A stretch of DNA of 64,000 nt, from the NCBI GenBank assembly GCA_905250025.1, contig CAJNOJ010000004.1, positions 806,001 to 870,000 of the forward strand, read 5' to 3'. The notes below the pieces were generated by a model. It worked only from the letters and a program-made list of their open reading frames with translations. It did no database searches and had not been told where the DNA came from. Below, piece by piece: positions 44,506 to 56,396 of this stretch; position 1 is the first letter of the stretch, and every line of letters begins with the position of its first letter. A program made the translations under genes and the position numbers. The DNA is from Adineta ricciae (Eukaryota > Rotifera > Eurotatoria > Adinetida > Adinetidae).

Positions 44506-47500
44506 TTAAAAACGCTGTGCAGGCCGTGAGGGAAAACCAGCTGGCCCGCCCATCATCTGATTGTCATCAACAAACATCATGAAGCCAAGATCTACGATAA
44601 GAGAATAAAGTAAACGATAAGATTTATGTGTGTGACTCTCAACTTTACCTGGTCCACGGTTTGGTGGCATCATATCTGGCGCGAAACCAGGTATGTCTCC
44701 CGCGGGACCCCCTCGTGCTAGATCACTCATCATTGCCATGAATAATGGAGGTGGTAGAAATGCTGCACCACCGAAATCAGGTACCTCAAATAAGACCAAG
44801 AAATAAAAGAAAACGCTTGCGCATTCATTTCTCATACTCGATGTCCATTAGTTTGTTTGTGTTGTTCTCCTCCGTCTTGATCTTGAGGCGTGCCATTTCG
44901 TTGAGCTGTTTTTTGCTGATGCTGATGAGAGTTAGAATGTTTAGAATCGTGTTCTGATGGTGGCGGACCACCGTTTGGTCCATTAAATAATGGCAGGCCA
45001 GTTGCTAGCATAAACGGAAATGGTATGAAAGCATCATCTTCGTCTTGATCAGTTTCGTCTTCATCAATACGACGTAATTCTTGGGCAACGCGTTTTTCGA
45101 CGATAGGTGCTAGATGTTTGAGAACTGTAGCAACGATTTTTTCTTCGTCGTCTGATGTTCGATCCTTTCTCACTCGTTTTTCATCATGTCTTGAAGACGA
45201 TACATCGCTGGTTACGGAACTGTCGTCAAGCAATTTTTTCTTAATTCGAACAGCGTGCGCTTCGTGACGTTTGCTTTTTCTTCGAATTTCATCGCTATGA
45301 GCGGAGTGATCGTTTGAATAAGTTGATCCAAGGACAGGTGATGATGAATAGACTGGCGTTTGCACTTGACGCAATGGCGTCATAGGGTCTTTCAATGTTT
45401 CAACACGTATCGGAGGCTGCCGTGGTTGTTTTTGATGTGGGTTAGAATCGAAATCATGTGGTAATTTTCCGTTTAAATGAGACTTTTTCATTGGATCAAT
45501 TGCTCCGTTCTGGTGAGATGGCGGTGTGGGTATTTTCTCTGAAACAAACCGAATGCGATGGTGAATAATTATGCAAGTGACAAACCTGTGCGTAATTTCG
45601 TCAGTAAAGTTCGATCACTTTGAATATAGGATGGAACGGGACGTTCAGGATGGATTAATACTAAACGTTGAAGAGGGCCATCAGCTACTTCGAAAACATC
45701 ACCGTCATCAATGTGATAATATCGTAGGAGAGAACGTATATTTTCATCTTCTTGCTGTTGTACGTCTATCTTCGGCTGTCTTGGTTGTGTCGGGGGTGGT
45801 GGAATTTGGCGCGAAGATGTTGTGGTATTTAAACTTGTAGATCGAATTGTACTATTTTGAAGAATACGATTTAATTGATTTGAAGACGGTGTATGAATTT
45901 CCTGTCTTTGAGGTGGCGAGCGAGATAGAGAAGGAGTTTGTTGTCGCTGTGGCTGTAACGGTGGCTGTGGCTGTTGAGGAAATCGCGGTGGTGACGTTGA
46001 TGGTAAGGAAGTCGGTGCTGGAGGGGGTGAGCTGGTTTTTTGAAGAAAGTAAGGCGATGCAGTATGTCGTTCACTGGGATTTGGCTGTTCTTTGAGTGAA
46101 GGTGAGAGAGATGGTTTTGGTGGTGGCGATGAAGGTTGTTGTGGTGGTGGCGCTGACGAAGACGATGATTCACTTGATTCACTAACTGGTTGAGATTTTG
46201 GGAGAGGTGCCTGTGACAAGGATGTAGTCGTTGATGTTGATGTTGATGACGATGAGGATTTTTCACTAGTTTGAGAGAGATCTTCCTCTGGTCCTGGTGA
46301 CTGTGGCTTCGTTTTGATATCTTTATCATGATTTCGACCACTAGCGATTGTTTTAAAGAATCCAGGTAGGAGAAAATGAGAATCATGTTCATCATCTGAA
46401 GATGTGATGACAGCTTTGACAATTGAATCGATTTTGTCCGCATCTAATGGTTTTGTACCATTCTATACGAATAGGAAAAATGGATTTTATAGTTAAAATC
46501 GTTACTTTTGACCTACTTCAGTTAAATACTTATATGCCATGATGGCATAAGGCCGGCCAATGTTCATTTTTTGAAAAAGTTGATCGAATGCTGCTGGCTG
46601 AATCGTGGCTGATTTACCATTACCATTGTCTGTCGCATAGAGTTCAAAGCCGAGTTTGACCAGATCTTGAACAATTGGTGGCAGTTGATTCGTTCGAACG
46701 ACATAATCAATTAGACCGGCCCAAGTATCAAGAAATTGATCTAATGTTAATGTATCGCGTTTATTGTCGGGTAGAGGTACCTGATCATGAACATGATCCC
46801 AAAAAGCTTTAGCTGCTCGATTTAATCGTGCTTCTAAAACACCACCATCGGATCCTTCTTTGCCGGCTGCTGTTGCATGAAACTATTACATAATAAGACA
46901 CGATTCGAACACAATTTTGCTCATTTCGAAAGAGTTATACTTACTAGCAAATAAAATTCAACATCTTCCCATGTAACATATTCTTTGTTCTCAATATCTA
47001 ATGAGAAAAAGAGTACTCATCATCGAGTTTATGCAATCAAATGAATTACCGAGATTAACATTGAAGAAATATTTTGCTTTCTCAAGTTGAAAATCTGTCA
47101 GATGTTGAGCATCACCTTTCTCGATTGGAAAAGCTGCATCATTGACTGAATCAGCTGTTGATGGAGTCGATTCTTTGGTTTCGGGCTCGGAAGTTGTTGA
47201 TATTGACGGACGTTTTTTCATGGTATTTGCCGTTGACGATGGTGTTAATGTTTCATCCTTTTGTTTGACTTCATTATGATTTGAACTAGAGGAAGATGCT
47301 TCCTCTGTTTTAACATTTTTATTAGTAATTGAAACGGAGGACATGGATGCAGACCTTGATTCCTCCTTTTGTTGCGCTGTTTTAATTGTTTTTTCTCCAT
47401 TCTTTCTCTTTGTCTTGTTATCTGATGACTCGTTCATTGTTGGAGACATTCGATTGGACTTTTTGTTTACATTAATAGATTGGACTGCTGATAACGTATC

Positions 47501-47731
47501 TATTTTGCCAATTTCAATTGAATCATTAGCTTTTTCAGTGCACTCCGCACTTTGATAACCGTTCGTTGATGACAATGATAGCTTCTTCTTTGTTCCTTCA
47601 TCGTCTTCTTTTCGCTGTTGTTGTTGTTGTTGTTGCTGTTGTTTCTTCTTCTTCTTGTGATCATCATGTCTCATCTTCGTACTAAACTGACTATCTGTAC
47701 GAGCAGACTTTATATCAGAAATCGTAGCCAT
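44506..47731 (-). CDS. Large disordered protein with an internal EF-hand (SCP/calexcitin-like) domain
   Basis: About seven exons, over 900 residues. Exon 1 is a low-complexity head: MATISDIKSARTD, polyLys, a nine-residue polyGln run and Ser/Thr/Lys-rich sequence. From about 47060 to 46400 a folded segment appears: AKYFFNVNL/DIENKEYVTWEDVEFYLL (EF-hand loop with near-canonical D-I-E-N-K-E-Y-V-T-W-E-D), RAAKAFWDHVHD, DTLTLDQFLDTWAGLIDYVV, LYATDNGNGKSATIQPAAFD, and AYKYLTENGTKPLDADKI. The order and W/F placements resemble invertebrate sarcoplasmic Ca-binding proteins and calexcitins; loops 2-4 lack some ligands. The C-terminal half is Pro/Ser/Gln-rich, then a charged patch, RRKSKRHEAHAVRIKKKLLD, and an acidic-hydrophobic end with GGP repeats. 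I know no such combination and cannot name a function; calcium sensing is a guess. Confidence 0.6.
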
Positions 47732-48158
47732 TAAGAGTAATTACTGTCGAGTACCTTGGTTTATACTGTGTTTTTTTTCGATATTAGTAACTACCGCAAT
47801 CAGGTGTAATAGTATGTGATAAGTGAAGGTATATATTGGTAATAAAGCTAGGGTATTGGAACGATGAATTATCAATAGAGACACTTACCTTCAAGTCTCA
47901 TATAGCGAAGCAAAAAAAAATTGAGCCGTTGTTACGTACGATTGTATAAAAGTCATGCATGAGCGAAATTGTTCTCCTTCTCCCTTCTTTCCCTTCGATT
48001 ATATACGAACATACACATAGTTTTACTCAAGGCGACATGCCATCTTCAACTTTCTTGTTCTTGGCTTCGAATATTTATTCACAAAAAAAGAATGAAATCA
48101 AATGATAGATAACGTATAACAAAATGAAGCAACTTGTGTGCAATAAAACGTTTTATTA
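47732..48158. other. Intergenic, 427 bp
   Basis: Promoter of the EF-hand protein and 3' flank of the ASZ1-like gene. Nothing else recognised. Confidence 0.4.
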
Positions 48159-49382
48159 TTATCGTCGCATATACACCAAACTGAAGAGAAGCGCACCGCC
48201 GATTGCTGTCGCTACGCCCATGTAGGCCATTGATTTCCAAGACTGTTCATTCGTTTGTAGATCAGATGATAGTCGAACATCAGATTCGTGTTCGAGAGAG
48301 ATTTTTTCATTTGGAGGTGTTGTTGGCTGATATTCATCAAGCGATGATGAAGTCGGACTAGAAGATGACGAGAGCGGAGGAAGAGAAAGCAGTGTCTAAA
48401 CGAAATATGCAAAAAATGTTTTCTTTTCATTATCTATTTCAATGTATTACATTCTTCTGCTTTTAAACAGAAGATTCTTTTCCTCGCAAGTGTTCAAATT
48501 CTGTATACTTACTGATTCGGTTTGTTGCGCGAGAAGAAATTGAACAATCGTCTCGTGTTTTAAATGTCGAGCGATATCGAGCGCCGTTAAACCATTATTT
48601 GTAGTTGACTTCGGATCAGCACCAGAACGTATTAAAGCTTCTACCGAACCTAAATGACCATGTTGAGTTGCCATGATTAGAGGACACCATCCTTTCGCAT
48701 CACGTCGATCAATTTTTGCCCCGTACTCAACTAATAGATATATTAACGGTGGTGAACAACCAAAACGCGCAGCTAACATCAAAGGGGTCATGCTTTTTTC
48801 GTCTGTTAGTTCAGACGAGAGTTCAATTTGCGCACCGTGTTCAAGTAAAAATCGACATATGGCGAGTTGCTCTTCATTACCATTTGCCGTTGCGCTTTTC
48901 GAATGCGATGACATACAACAGGCCATTAATGGAGTCATTCGATCTAAACTTTGACTGTTCACATCTGCATGAAGCTCCAAGACAAACAACGTCACTAGAG
49001 ATAAGTGACACGAGTACGCAGCGTGAATCAACGCTGTCCAACCGCCGGATTTGAAACAACGTTCAATGGATATCGGACATGCTGATTGACAATAGATTTG
49101 CCGCAGAGTATCGATATCACAGATATCGATTGCAGTCTTAATACGTTGTTCAATCGAATCTTCTTTATTCACTGCTGTCGATGATGATGATGATGCAGAA
49201 CGATGTAATAAGGATTCAGATAATTTATTCGCTAAAATCCGTGAACGAGCACGTCGAGCATCACGTTCTTCTTCGTTATCATCTTCGTCATCATTGCTCG
49301 GTTTCGAATGATATGGTTGATGATGCAGGCCATTCATGTGATGAACATGAGTTGGTGGTCGACGAGCCATGCTGGTCAACAT
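48159..49382 (-). CDS. ASZ1: ASZ1/GASZ-like ankyrin-repeat protein with a C-terminal membrane anchor
   Basis: Two exons; the intron near 48397-48510 joins LAQQTES to TLLSLPPLS. The N-terminal 80 residues are charged and disordered. Four or five ankyrin repeats follow: RIKTAIDICDIDTLRQIY, GGWTALIHAAYSCHLSLVTL, DRMTPLMACCM, MTPLMLAARFGCSPPLIYLL, GWCPLIMATQHGHLGSVEAL and NGLTALDIARHLKHETIVQF. Order, the insertion containing EEQLAICRFLLEHGA and spacing match GASZ. The C-terminus has a single hydrophobic helix, SMAYMGVATAIGGALLFSLV, ending YMRR, a tail anchor like GASZ's. GASZ sits on mitochondria in germ cells and scaffolds piRNA biogenesis. Unlike mammalian GASZ (about 475 residues) the SAM and bZIP-like segments are missing and the linker is a short Ser/Pro stretch. 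MARRPP at residue 5 could be the true start. Confidence 0.7.
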
Positions 49383-50063
49383 GATTTACTTATTTTCTGT
49401 TTTTAGCAAAAATAATGATGAAAGAAAATTAATTTTCACAATAAATGCGACTCGACCCGTTTTCTTCCCGACTCTGACGTTTCGTTGACTCATCACTAGT
49501 TTTGTTATTGGTTGCCCAAGAAAAAATACATTAAATAGATGTCCTCAGACGACTTTTGACGACCAAGTAATCTTAATTAGAAAAGTTGCAGATCAACGTT
49601 ACTAAATCGACTTTTCTCTGAGAATGATTTTGTTTGTTTATCTTCAATGTTTGTTAGTTACGTCATGATGAAAGACGTATGAATCATGGGATTATAATTT
49701 CGTCAGAACATGTGTGTAGGCGATGCGATCAAAGACATGAATATCCTTCAAGTACGACTACAAACGTTTTGTTTCTGCATTCGTTCTCTACGAAGGCTCG
49801 ATGGCCACATTTGAACTAGATAGATATTAAAACTACGTTTGTTTTTCAAATAACTATAACGATGATCTCTGGATGTGATTATATCTTCTATATACTGTTA
49901 TCGAACTATGTTGATATCTCGAGATATATGTATGTACTAGGATCTAGGTCCTATTCTATTCTCTCGGAGAAAGCGAACGAGAGAAAGAGAAAACGATAGA
50001 GAGTTTAAGATATGTAAACACCGGTTCACTTTTCAAAAAATCTGCTAAAGATTAGACATAAGA
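49383..50063. promoter_or_regulatory. Divergent intergenic region (ASZ1-like / Frizzled-domain gene)
   Basis: 681 bp between two divergent starts. It holds a perfect 14-bp palindrome (ATATCTCGAGATAT, 49914-49927) and, shortly after, the near-palindrome AGGATCTAGGTCCT, 110-150 bp before the secreted gene's ATG. These are candidate protein-binding sites; no known motif is assigned. Confidence 0.35.
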
Positions 50064-51682
50064 ATGATGTGTAGTAAACTATTTCTACTGTTCGCAGTAG
50101 TGTTCGTTTCCGTCATCTGTTTGGCCTCTGCTGGCGACAAAGTAACAGAAGGTAAGCTTAGAAAATGAAGTACTCTGATGATCAAATGAGAATTCGATGG
50201 TTGTTTTTTTTTCTTCGGTATAGCTGATGGTAAAAAGAGTACGAAGAAAACCACATTTGATGAGAAGAAAAAAGACGCTTATGAGAAAGTCAAATATGAC
50301 CGTGAAGACTACGATGATGAAATAGATGATAGCTATTCGCCAAGATCATCTTTTGCTCATAATCGATTTGTATCGCATGATCAGCCCGAAGGTAATTATC
50401 GAACACGTTCACGCTGGTCGCCTTCGACAACATCAGGTTTATCACACTCATTACCAACATTACCATTTACTATCGGAGAGTTCCCCGAAGAGGATGAATG
50501 GTCTTCAGATGGCTATGAAAGGTAACTATTTTTATCGTTGGTTTGACAGCAATGCTATTTCAACATTTAGTGCTTTTCCATCCGCACCATCGGTATCACC
50601 AGCCTATTCATATAACATGCAACGAATGCCACAAAATAGTCCAACATGCAGTTCATTAATCGATCCACAATTTCCAATCTTTTCGGATACATGCGGTGCT
50701 GTTCCACAAGCTCGTTACAGCTTACCGAATGTATTTGGCCATCGTGACAAATGGCAAATTGCTCAACTTTTAAATGTTCTAGCAAGTACAACAACCGATC
50801 CAACTTGCAGTCGATCAACTCGTCTTCTCTTATGTCCAATTCTCTTTCCATCATGCCCAACACGTCATCAACCGACACCTGTTCTTCCATGTCAATCGTT
50901 CTGCCGAGGTTAATTCTAAGAAATTCTCTTTGTCTTTCGTAAATGCACAGTTGTTTTTTCCTTTTCATTTAGCAATCAAATCTCGTTGTGCTTCACCTCT
51001 ACTTGAAAGTCTTCCATGTGAAATCCTTCCACACACATCTGAACTTTGCCCAAGTATGAGAATCGATCCAAGTGCTTTTAGTTACACTTCTTTTTCATTC
51101 ACATTCAGGCACACAAGGATACAGTCAATTCCCATCTCAACGAGCATATTCTCATAATATGCCATCACCACGTAAGTCGCTTTGGAAATGCTGGTCTTTC
51201 ATTTAACAATCAAATACACTTGTTTATTAGTACCAGTAGCTAGTGGACTCCCATCACCATTACAACTCTCAGCTTTACAATCATTTTTATCATCACCAGC
51301 TTTACAAACAGCCATGACCACACAAGGCTTTCCAAATGGCTTAAATCAACAAACTCTTCAAGCTGCATTAGCTGCTCAAGCTTTTCCAGGTCTCTTTCAA
51401 GCACAACCTGCCCAAGCAGTTCCAGTACAAGCACCAACAGTAGCCCCTGTTCCTATTACAACGCCACCCCCACCCCCACCAGCACCAGTAACACCACCTA
51501 TGAGTGTCTATCACAATATGCAATTTCCAACTGACACCATTTCAGCAATGCTTGGTGAACTTCCACCACGAACATTAGGTAGTGACTATCGACCAGCACC
51601 ACGATATGGATCAGGATCACGTTCTTCACACGACTTACGTATGCCATCCAGTGCACGTTCTTCATCCATGCTTAAAGCTTAG
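50064..51682 (+). CDS. Secreted Frizzled-type cysteine-rich domain protein with a low-complexity tail
   Basis: Five or six exons. The signal peptide MMCSKLFLLFAVVFVSVICL runs to ASA/GDKVTE. A charged linker (KKDAYEKVKYDREDYDDEID) leads to a Frizzled/CRD domain at about 50640-51060. It has ten cysteines in the Fz spacing: C(SS)LIDPQFPIFSDTC, SLPNVFGHRDKWQIAQLLN (the 'PN.fgH' motif), DPTC, LLLCPILFPSC, PCQSFCR, then SRCASPLLESLPCEIL and ELC. The last 150 residues are Ala/Gln/Pro-rich (PALQTAMTTQGFPNGLNQQT, PPPPPPAPVTPPMS) and end in a Ser/Arg-rich stretch. There is no membrane span, so it is secreted, unlike Frizzled or ROR receptors, and it lacks the netrin domain of vertebrate sFRPs. Probable role: Wnt or other lipid-ligand binding outside the cell. 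The start chosen is the first of two adjacent ATGs. Confidence 0.8.
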
Positions 51683-52579
51683 ATCTTCTTTTATCATTTC
51701 TTAGTTTGATTGTTTTACTGGAAAGAACACATCGAGTATATGCTTTTTTTCTTGTTTTGTTTTGAATAAACACTTGATTTTATATGACCATATTTGATTG
51801 TTAACTACTTAGTAATGACAATACCATAGGCCATGTAGGTGACTGACCAATATGATTTTCACCTAATAATAAATGGGTTCTTTCTTTTACTAGCGATCTT
51901 TTAACTACAACTACGGAATCGATCGCTCTTAATGAAGTGTCGATCTATGGAAACAACGGTATATCCATGACTTATCCAGATTCATCTTCTGCTACAAAGA
52001 CTATCACTCGTTTTAACTATATCGTCTCGAACGATAATATCTTATATTTTACTAAGTCGATTTCTGATGATAGTGGGTATCATATACGATGATTCATTTT
52101 CACTTTCAGACGTGTCTGCAGCGTCAGGTTCATTCGCAACTTTTTCAAAAGCTCATTTCTATGAAATTCAACTTCGTGTCATATTCTCTGCTTCACACAT
52201 CGTTGTGAATAATATTCCTGAGTCTTTTCACGAACTTAGCAATATTCACATATACGACCGATCCACATCTCAAGTTCTTTAAATTCAAGTTCAATGAACA
52301 GAAAGTGCTGTTCATCCTTTACTCGTGTAAATTCCGACCTCGTTCATCAGTCTTCTCACTCATCATCAACTGAAAAAGATCAGTTGAATATATTTTTCAA
52401 TTGACGTATACCCGACGTTTGCAAATGAAATTGCTCACAATATAACAAATATTATTCCGAATATTCAAAAGTTAGAATGTTATAGATTCTTGTGATAAAC
52501 AGTCACGTTCGTTTAATGATAAAAGAATTTGATATGCAAGTACTTCTTTTTTCCTTTTACGCATTTATAAACAACAGGA
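51683..52579. other. Intergenic stretch, 897 bp, containing a weak possible gene
   Basis: Apart from the doubtful coding segment at 51896-52282, it holds two short hairpins near 52294-52313 and 52368-52387. The right part is 3' flank of the minus-strand gene ending at 52580. Confidence 0.4.
51896..52282 (+). CDS. Doubtful two-exon coding segment, unknown
   Basis: After an acceptor-like TTTTACTAG an open frame reads SDLLTTTTESIALNEVSIYG and on to VSNDNILYFTKSISDD. A putative 37-bp intron (GTGGGT...TTTCAG, about 52073-52109) would join it to VSAASGSFATFSKAHFYEIQ and LRVIFSASHIVVNNIPESFH, ending at 52282. The amino-acid mix is protein-like, but no ATG exon is evident upstream and no domain is recognised. 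It could be a gene fragment, a pseudogene or chance. Confidence 0.3.
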
Positions 52580-53501
52580 TTAAGCAGAAAAAACAGTCAT
52601 GCGAGAAACTAAACTTTCAATGTATTTCTCTTGTTGAATCAATCGATTCGTATCTCGGCTGTGGCTTAATCTAATCAATTCTTCAAATTCTTCTTTAATT
52701 TCTCGATAATTTCCTATTGACTGAAGCTGATCCAACGCCAATTGACATTTATCGAAGTCGTCTTCACTGTCTTTACCATCAATAATCAGCTGAACAAAAG
52801 ATTGTAATTGTTCTGTGAAATAATAACATTGATTTATTTGATTTTCTTCATCGTCAAACCAATGGACACGTTTCTGATTATTCGAACGTAATGTTAACGT
52901 ATTCACTTCAGTTATTTTGCCCGAACCGAAATTATACACATGATTAACGTTAACAGGATTAACTGAAATGAAATAGAATCTTAAGATCAAATTTGAAGAA
53001 AAGAAACTCGAACTAACCTTGTTTCCGCTCGACAAATTTTCTTCGTCTCAATAATTTGTTTAATGCGCGTCGCCATTTACTAGTCGTTTGCGTTGTTTGC
53101 CTATCATTCGCAATGTTAAAGGTCGGATGTTCATTGTTATTGATTCGATAGCTTAAGCTTCCTTGTTCTGTAGGCACTGACCAAGTCATAATTGCATTGG
53201 ATTGATGTTCATCATCGTTCTGATAGAACATCATTTGAGACTGAAATTGATTATCAGCGAATGGGGATGGAGGTGGAATAGAAAATGTCAGTATTCCTTG
53301 ATGATTATAGCATTTTGTTAGGTCTATTCAGAGAAGGCAATATTCGTTCATCAAGATTCAATTGACTTGAAATGTTTTTTTGCTTTGAAGAAAAGTATTT
53401 CAATGGAAATAATAATTTAAACATACTTGAACAGAAAATGAAATGAAACGATACATACCAATTACGTCCGGTTCATCGTCACTGCTTCTAGCTGGCTTCA
53501 T
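52580..53501 (-). CDS. Uncharacterised small protein
   Basis: The last exon (52580 to about 52963) reads VNPVNVNHVYNFGSGKITEV, RVHWFDDEENQINQCYYFTE, then a helical acidic end (FDKCQLALDQLQSIGNYREI, KEEFEELIRLSHSRDTNRLI). The preceding exon (about 53018-53234) encodes MTWSVPTEQGSLSYRINNNE and a basic patch SKWRRALNKLLRRRKFVERK. A possible first exon at 53501 gives MKPARSSDDEPDVI, but its join to the next exon is not in a clean phase in my model, so the start is uncertain. No domain recognised. The basic-then-acidic helical layout suggests a protein-interaction or membrane-peripheral protein, nothing more. Confidence 0.5.
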
Positions 53502-54029
53502 TCGTCCTTCGTATACCAGAAGAAATGAAACAGACTGAAAAAATACATTGAAACATATATTTACATAGATATTTGATCAAAAACTAACAAATGGTTACTG
53601 ATATATGTAACATCGATCATGGCTCGCTAGAGAGAACGAACAAGTAGTTACGACGGTGTCAATGCGAGTGACGAAGGTAAAGAGACGTCAAATTTAAAAC
53701 ATCTATGTCTGTTTTATTGATATATCAAGGTATAATTGACATTCTTATATGAGAATTAAATAATTGTTTTCTACGAACGGTTCGTCTTGAAATGCAAAAG
53801 CGTTTTCAGAATAATCGAACACTGTTTATTGAAGTTTAAATTTCTTGATTTGTCATTATCGTAGTCAAGATTTAACACACGAGAAATCTACTCATATCAG
53901 AATGAATATAATGTTTAACTAGACTATTTTACAGATGTCGAAATTAAGTTTTTAAAAAGATTTCTAATCGCTGGTTTTATTTCATTATGTTTCTTTTCTT
54001 TGTATTATTTACAAATAAAAATCTCTATA
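53502..54029. other. Intergenic, 528 bp
   Basis: Presumed promoter of the uncharacterised gene and 3' flank of INTS11. AT-rich; no feature recognised. Confidence 0.4.
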
Positions 54030-56396
54030 TCACATCGGATCCGGACTAGCCGCACTGTCACTAATAGTAGTAGTAGTTGTCGTTGCCATGTGTTGATCGA
54101 TGAACGATTTGATGTATGAGCTGACGCGTTGACCTAATGATTCATTCTACAACAAAACGAAACAGATGAATTTTCGAAGTCAATCATTTGTTTACATACA
54201 TTCAAAGTCCAAGCAATGTCAATGTCACCATTAGGTTCGATCGATATTCGTAGTTGTTTGTTGTCGATATGAAGGAGATTGTCGGATATTAATGTAATTC
54301 GATGTTTCAATTCATTGTTTCCGCTATTTAATTCACGTTCGAGCAACTGAACCAACGCAACGAGTTGAATTGGTCGAACGTTTGTCAATGATGGAAAACG
54401 TGAATGAAACTGAACGAGATGGTGAACAAGTCCTAATTCATTCATTGCTGTTGATGGTCGTACAAGTCGAAGGCGCTAGATAGAATATCGTCATTGTATT
54501 TTCCTCCAAAGATCATGAAAATGTGTGACTTACTCCATCTTTGATGATTAAAGTTCCTTGCATGGATTTTGCTCGTTTTGCAGGCCGATTTACATCGGCA
54601 GTCTCCTCTATGAATGTCCGATGGAATAGTCATCCTTTTATGAAAAATATTACCTTTTAGTTGTTGAACAAGTCCTGGTTCAATATCAACTGGTACACCA
54701 TGTGGAGTTTCGATGACGATTGTTTCTCCATTTGCAGGTTTAAAACAAGGAGTTTCTATATCAATCAAATATAAAGTAACATACAAAAAATCAAATCATT
54801 ACTCAATTCGTCAATGACTCGTCCACGGAGAAAGTCCATTACTAAATCTTCGCCATGTACTAAAACAACATTTCTTGGTTGACATTGACGAATAAGATTT
54901 GTAATGCCTTTGGCGTCAGCATGAGCAGAGAATGACATATAATGAACTTGCATCTTTGCTTCGATTTCTTTGCCATCGAAAACAAAGCGACGTTGACCAA
55001 GTAATAATTTCGAGCCAACGGTGTTGGCAACGCAATAACCCGGAATAATGATCTTCAAAAAAATAAGTTATATTCAAAGATGAAAGGATGTGAACAAACC
55101 ATATTCTTCTCGTCGGGAGCCCATTTTTTGAAGAGATGAAGTGAATAACCGGCATGCAACATTCCAGGCGATGCAAAGACAATCATCGCACCAGGCTGTT
55201 CCGCATACGATCGATCCCATGGCTACATTTAAAGTGTAAACAGAGGAATTGATTCACCGAATAAAGATCTACTTTAATATGTTTGAAATCGAAGATATTC
55301 TTTTGATGAAATGTTGATTGAATCTTTTCATTGGTCCATGATACGAATAATGAATAATACGTGTTGACTTTTTCTGACAGGCCCGATGCAAAATAAATTG
55401 GTACATTCAAATTCATTCGTTCTAAATATGTTTCCAATAAAATACACAGTTCTTGTGCACGTCCAACGGCAAAAACAGGTACAAGAACTTTGCCACCATG
55501 TCGAACGCAATCAACCACCTTAGACATAAAATCACGTTCTCGTGCTCGACGAGAATCACGGACAGTCGAACCATAAGTAGATTCAGTAATTAAAACATCT
55601 GGTCGACATCGATCGATATGTGCCGAACCAAGGTGACGATCTGCCGTCGTATTGAAATCGCCAGTATAGACAAGTGTTTGCTGCCCGACACGAATGTGAA
55701 ACATAGCCGCGCCCAAAACATGTCCAGCATAGTAGGCTTTGATTTCGAAGTCTGTATCAACCTACGTCAATCAAGTCAGAAGAGTTGATAGATAAACGAA
55801 AAACAATTTACTTTCACAGTTTGTCCTAAGCTAACAGGAATGACTTTTTTCATACAATTCTTTATATCTTCTGCTGTGTAGGGCCCTTGTTGTGTTGTCT
55901 TATCGGTAGTTACTTTACGAAAATCTTCCTAAAAGTACAAAAGAATCATTTTATGGTCAACGAGGAAATCAATACATACCAGAAGTAGAGGACAAACCGC
56001 CTTTGTTGGATAAGTCATGTATATAGGTCCATTGTAACCAGCAACTTCTGTCATATAAGGTAATGCTCCACAATGATCCAAATGAAAATGACTTGAAAGT
56101 AAAAAGACTAATGACATAATGTATTCAATTCATGCACACACGCTTACCTAACAATCACACAATGAATATACGGTGTAAGTGGACCATCTTTACAAATGAC
56201 AGTAAAATCTGGAAATCGACGCTATATAAATTGAAGTGTAGTTTTAGGTTGATATTGATCAATGACTTACATCGTCTTGAAAGCCCATATGTAGACCACA
56301 ATCAAGCATGATATTTTTACCGCCCATGGTAATAAGTATACAACTTCGACCAACATCTTGACCAGCTCCTAATGGTAAAATACGTATCTCAGACAT
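54030..56396 (-). CDS. INTS11: Integrator complex subunit 11, RNA endonuclease
   Basis: About nine exons. Start: [20 protein letters not shown]. The metallo-beta-lactamase motif HxHxDH is intact in [14 protein letters not shown] at about 56110-56075, with [31 protein letters not shown] and [20 protein letters not shown] following. The beta-CASP domain carries [35 protein letters not shown]-like [12 protein letters not shown], the catalytic [12 protein letters not shown] histidine and VLVHGE. The C-terminal part ([32 protein letters not shown]) matches INTS11 rather than CPSF73, and the protein ends in a Thr-run and [10 protein letters not shown]. Known role: the zinc-dependent nuclease of Integrator that cuts snRNA 3' ends and nascent transcripts at paused promoters, acting with INTS9 and INTS4. 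All metal ligands I can check are present. Confidence 0.96.

Noticed and set aside
45871-46443. His/Gln/Arg-rich minus-strand reading frame of 190 residues
   Set aside because: It is the alternate frame of the Pro/Ser/Gln-rich region of the EF-hand protein; low-complexity codons open all frames there.
47612-47645. Trinucleotide repeat as possible tandem-repeat locus or CRISPR-like array
   Set aside because: A simple CAA/CAG-type run encoding polyGln inside a gene; no spacers.
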